Below are positions 63,040-64,000 of a stretch of DNA of 64,000 bases, one piece after another (position 1 is the stretch's first letter; each line of letters opens with the position of its first letter). The notes beneath the pieces are model-generated. The model made no database searches. It was not told the DNA's origin and saw nothing but the letters and a program-made list of their open reading frames with translations. This DNA comes from Pisaster brevispinus (taxonomy: Eukaryota; Echinodermata; Asteroidea; Forcipulatida; Asteriidae), in the NCBI GenBank assembly GCA_023634235.1, contig JAMKCF010000008.1:14495627-14559626 (forward strand). The letters are read 5' to 3'. A program made the position numbers and the translations under genes.

Positions 63040-63162
63040 GCCCAATTTCACGGCACTGCTTACAGCAGAATTATGCGCTTACAGGCCAATAAACTCATGA
63101 GCTTTACAGCGCAACATAAGCACAGAATTCTTCGGTATGCAGTACCATGAAATTGGGCCCCT
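63040..63162. mobile_element. Short inverted-repeat element
   Basis: Ends GGGCCCAATTTCACGGCA and CATGAAATTGGGCCC are inverted repeats; the interior has GCTTACAG words. It belongs to the same style of element as 45905-46132, and a diverged relative begins near 62718 (GGGCCTAATTTCATAGAC). Confidence 0.7.
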
Positions 63163-63339
63163 AGCATGCATGACCCCCCAATATAATCAAGCTACATTTC
63201 AAATTGTGTTTCAAAGTCAAGTATGCATTTTGTTGTCCAGAGCGTGGGCGTCACATCTAGGGAAAAATTAGGGCCGACATATCAAGGTTAAACTGCTTTT
63301 AAAAGATCCTGCTGGCCAAGTTACATGTTGCATGTCTAG

Positions 63340-63542
63340 TAAACTTGGGTGGGATCCCTGGCTATACAAAAATTACAGGTTGAATGGCTTCTGACTGGCA
63401 CCCCTGAACAAAGATAATGACAAATAGGGTGACCGCCAACATTTGGGATAGATAGCTCAGTTTGTAGAGCGCGGGCACGATAATCTGGAGGTCACAGATT
63501 AAGTCCCTCTATAGTCAATTTTTATTTGCTCAACCCAAAGTT
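63340..63542 (+). mobile_element. tRNA-derived SINE, independent copy
   Basis: GGATCCCTGGCTATACAA, TTGAATGGCTTCTGACTGGC, box-A-like TAGCTCAGTTTGTAGAGCGC and box-B-like AGATTAAGTCCC in the same order as the SINE in the HYR module introns. This shows that the sequence is a dispersed family. Confidence 0.7.
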
Positions 63543-64000
63543 GTAGAAAAAACTTATTTCAGTAACGCTCATATCACATCTGCTAATCTGCTTAGGTTGT
63601 CTGATTAGCACTGAAGCAAAATCTGTTGACTTTTTTTTTTTTTTTTTTTTTCCCAAATTTGTTTGGTGCTCTTACATGCCTGACACAATCCAAACAAGGG
63701 CCAGGTCCAACAATGGTAAAGGTATAGGTTGAGGGTAACACAGGCGCTATTCCAACCAGATCATTCTTAGTGCACATTAATAGAAATTAACTTGGACAAC
63801 TCAGGTGAGCTTTTAAGAGCTTTTAGAAATAGAGATTAACTAACAGATTTCCTAATGACAGGAGGAAGATTGTTCAAAATCATTTGTCCATCTAAAATTG
63901 AATGCTTTTTGACCCAGAGCTGTGAAGTGTTGACCGAAGAAAATGCTGGAGTGTAATATGACAGTAATTGGAAGGATATCTAGGAGTAGTTTTGTTCAAG

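Larger units (their letters stand above)
62640..64000. other. Right-edge non-coding stretch with mobile-element debris
   Basis: Contains an inverted-repeat element at 63040-63162 and a SINE at 63340-63542, described separately, and a T-tract at 63630-63651. No supported exon. Confidence 0.55.

Overview
This is a eukaryotic (metazoan) genomic window: genes are split by introns with GT-AG junctions, coding density is low, and mobile-element debris is dense. The gene content (an OATP/SLCO transporter, a HYR/EGF transmembrane receptor, a ZFAT orthologue) and the types of short inverted-repeat elements and tRNA-derived SINEs fit an echinoderm, most likely a sea star. That assignment is an inference from family knowledge; no species marker is visible.

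Layout. (1) 207-4437, minus strand: the 5' part of an SLCO/OATP organic-anion transporter gene (five exons, 388 codons, running off the left edge). (2) 4440-14860: no gene recognised; mostly short inverted-repeat elements, a palindromic minisatellite and a larger GC-rich element. (3) 14860-31198, plus strand: the most interesting part. A module of promoter, signal-peptide exon and HYR-domain exon is present three times in tandem. Only the third copy continues into EGF, second HYR, transmembrane and cytoplasmic-tail exons. All splice phases join into a 357-residue type I receptor. Copies 1 and 2 keep intact promoter-like regions, signal exons and HYR exons, but their downstream exons are deleted or broken at (GTTT)n tracts. 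The HYR exons differ almost only at amino-acid-changing positions, while the flanking introns are nearly identical. Copies 2 and 3 carry a 1.48-kb TTAA-flanked transposon upstream of the promoter; copy 1 retains the empty site. (4) 31200-35800: mobile elements, no gene recognised. (5) 35808-43256, plus strand: a complete ZFAT orthologue, six coding exons, 1204 residues, 19 C2H2-type fingers and two AT-hooks. (6) 43260-64000: non-coding sequence with minisatellites, a 142-bp tandem array of tRNA-like units (49390-50620), several inverted-repeat elements and a SINE. A weak candidate last exon with a very long 3' UTR of a minus-strand gene is noted at 54453-62626.

How it works together: the three genes look functionally unrelated. 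The HYR locus looks like a recently and repeatedly rearranged, rapidly diversifying receptor locus. It could work as alternative first modules feeding one shared membrane anchor, as a multi-HYR cassette gene, or as one gene plus two decaying or secreted copies.
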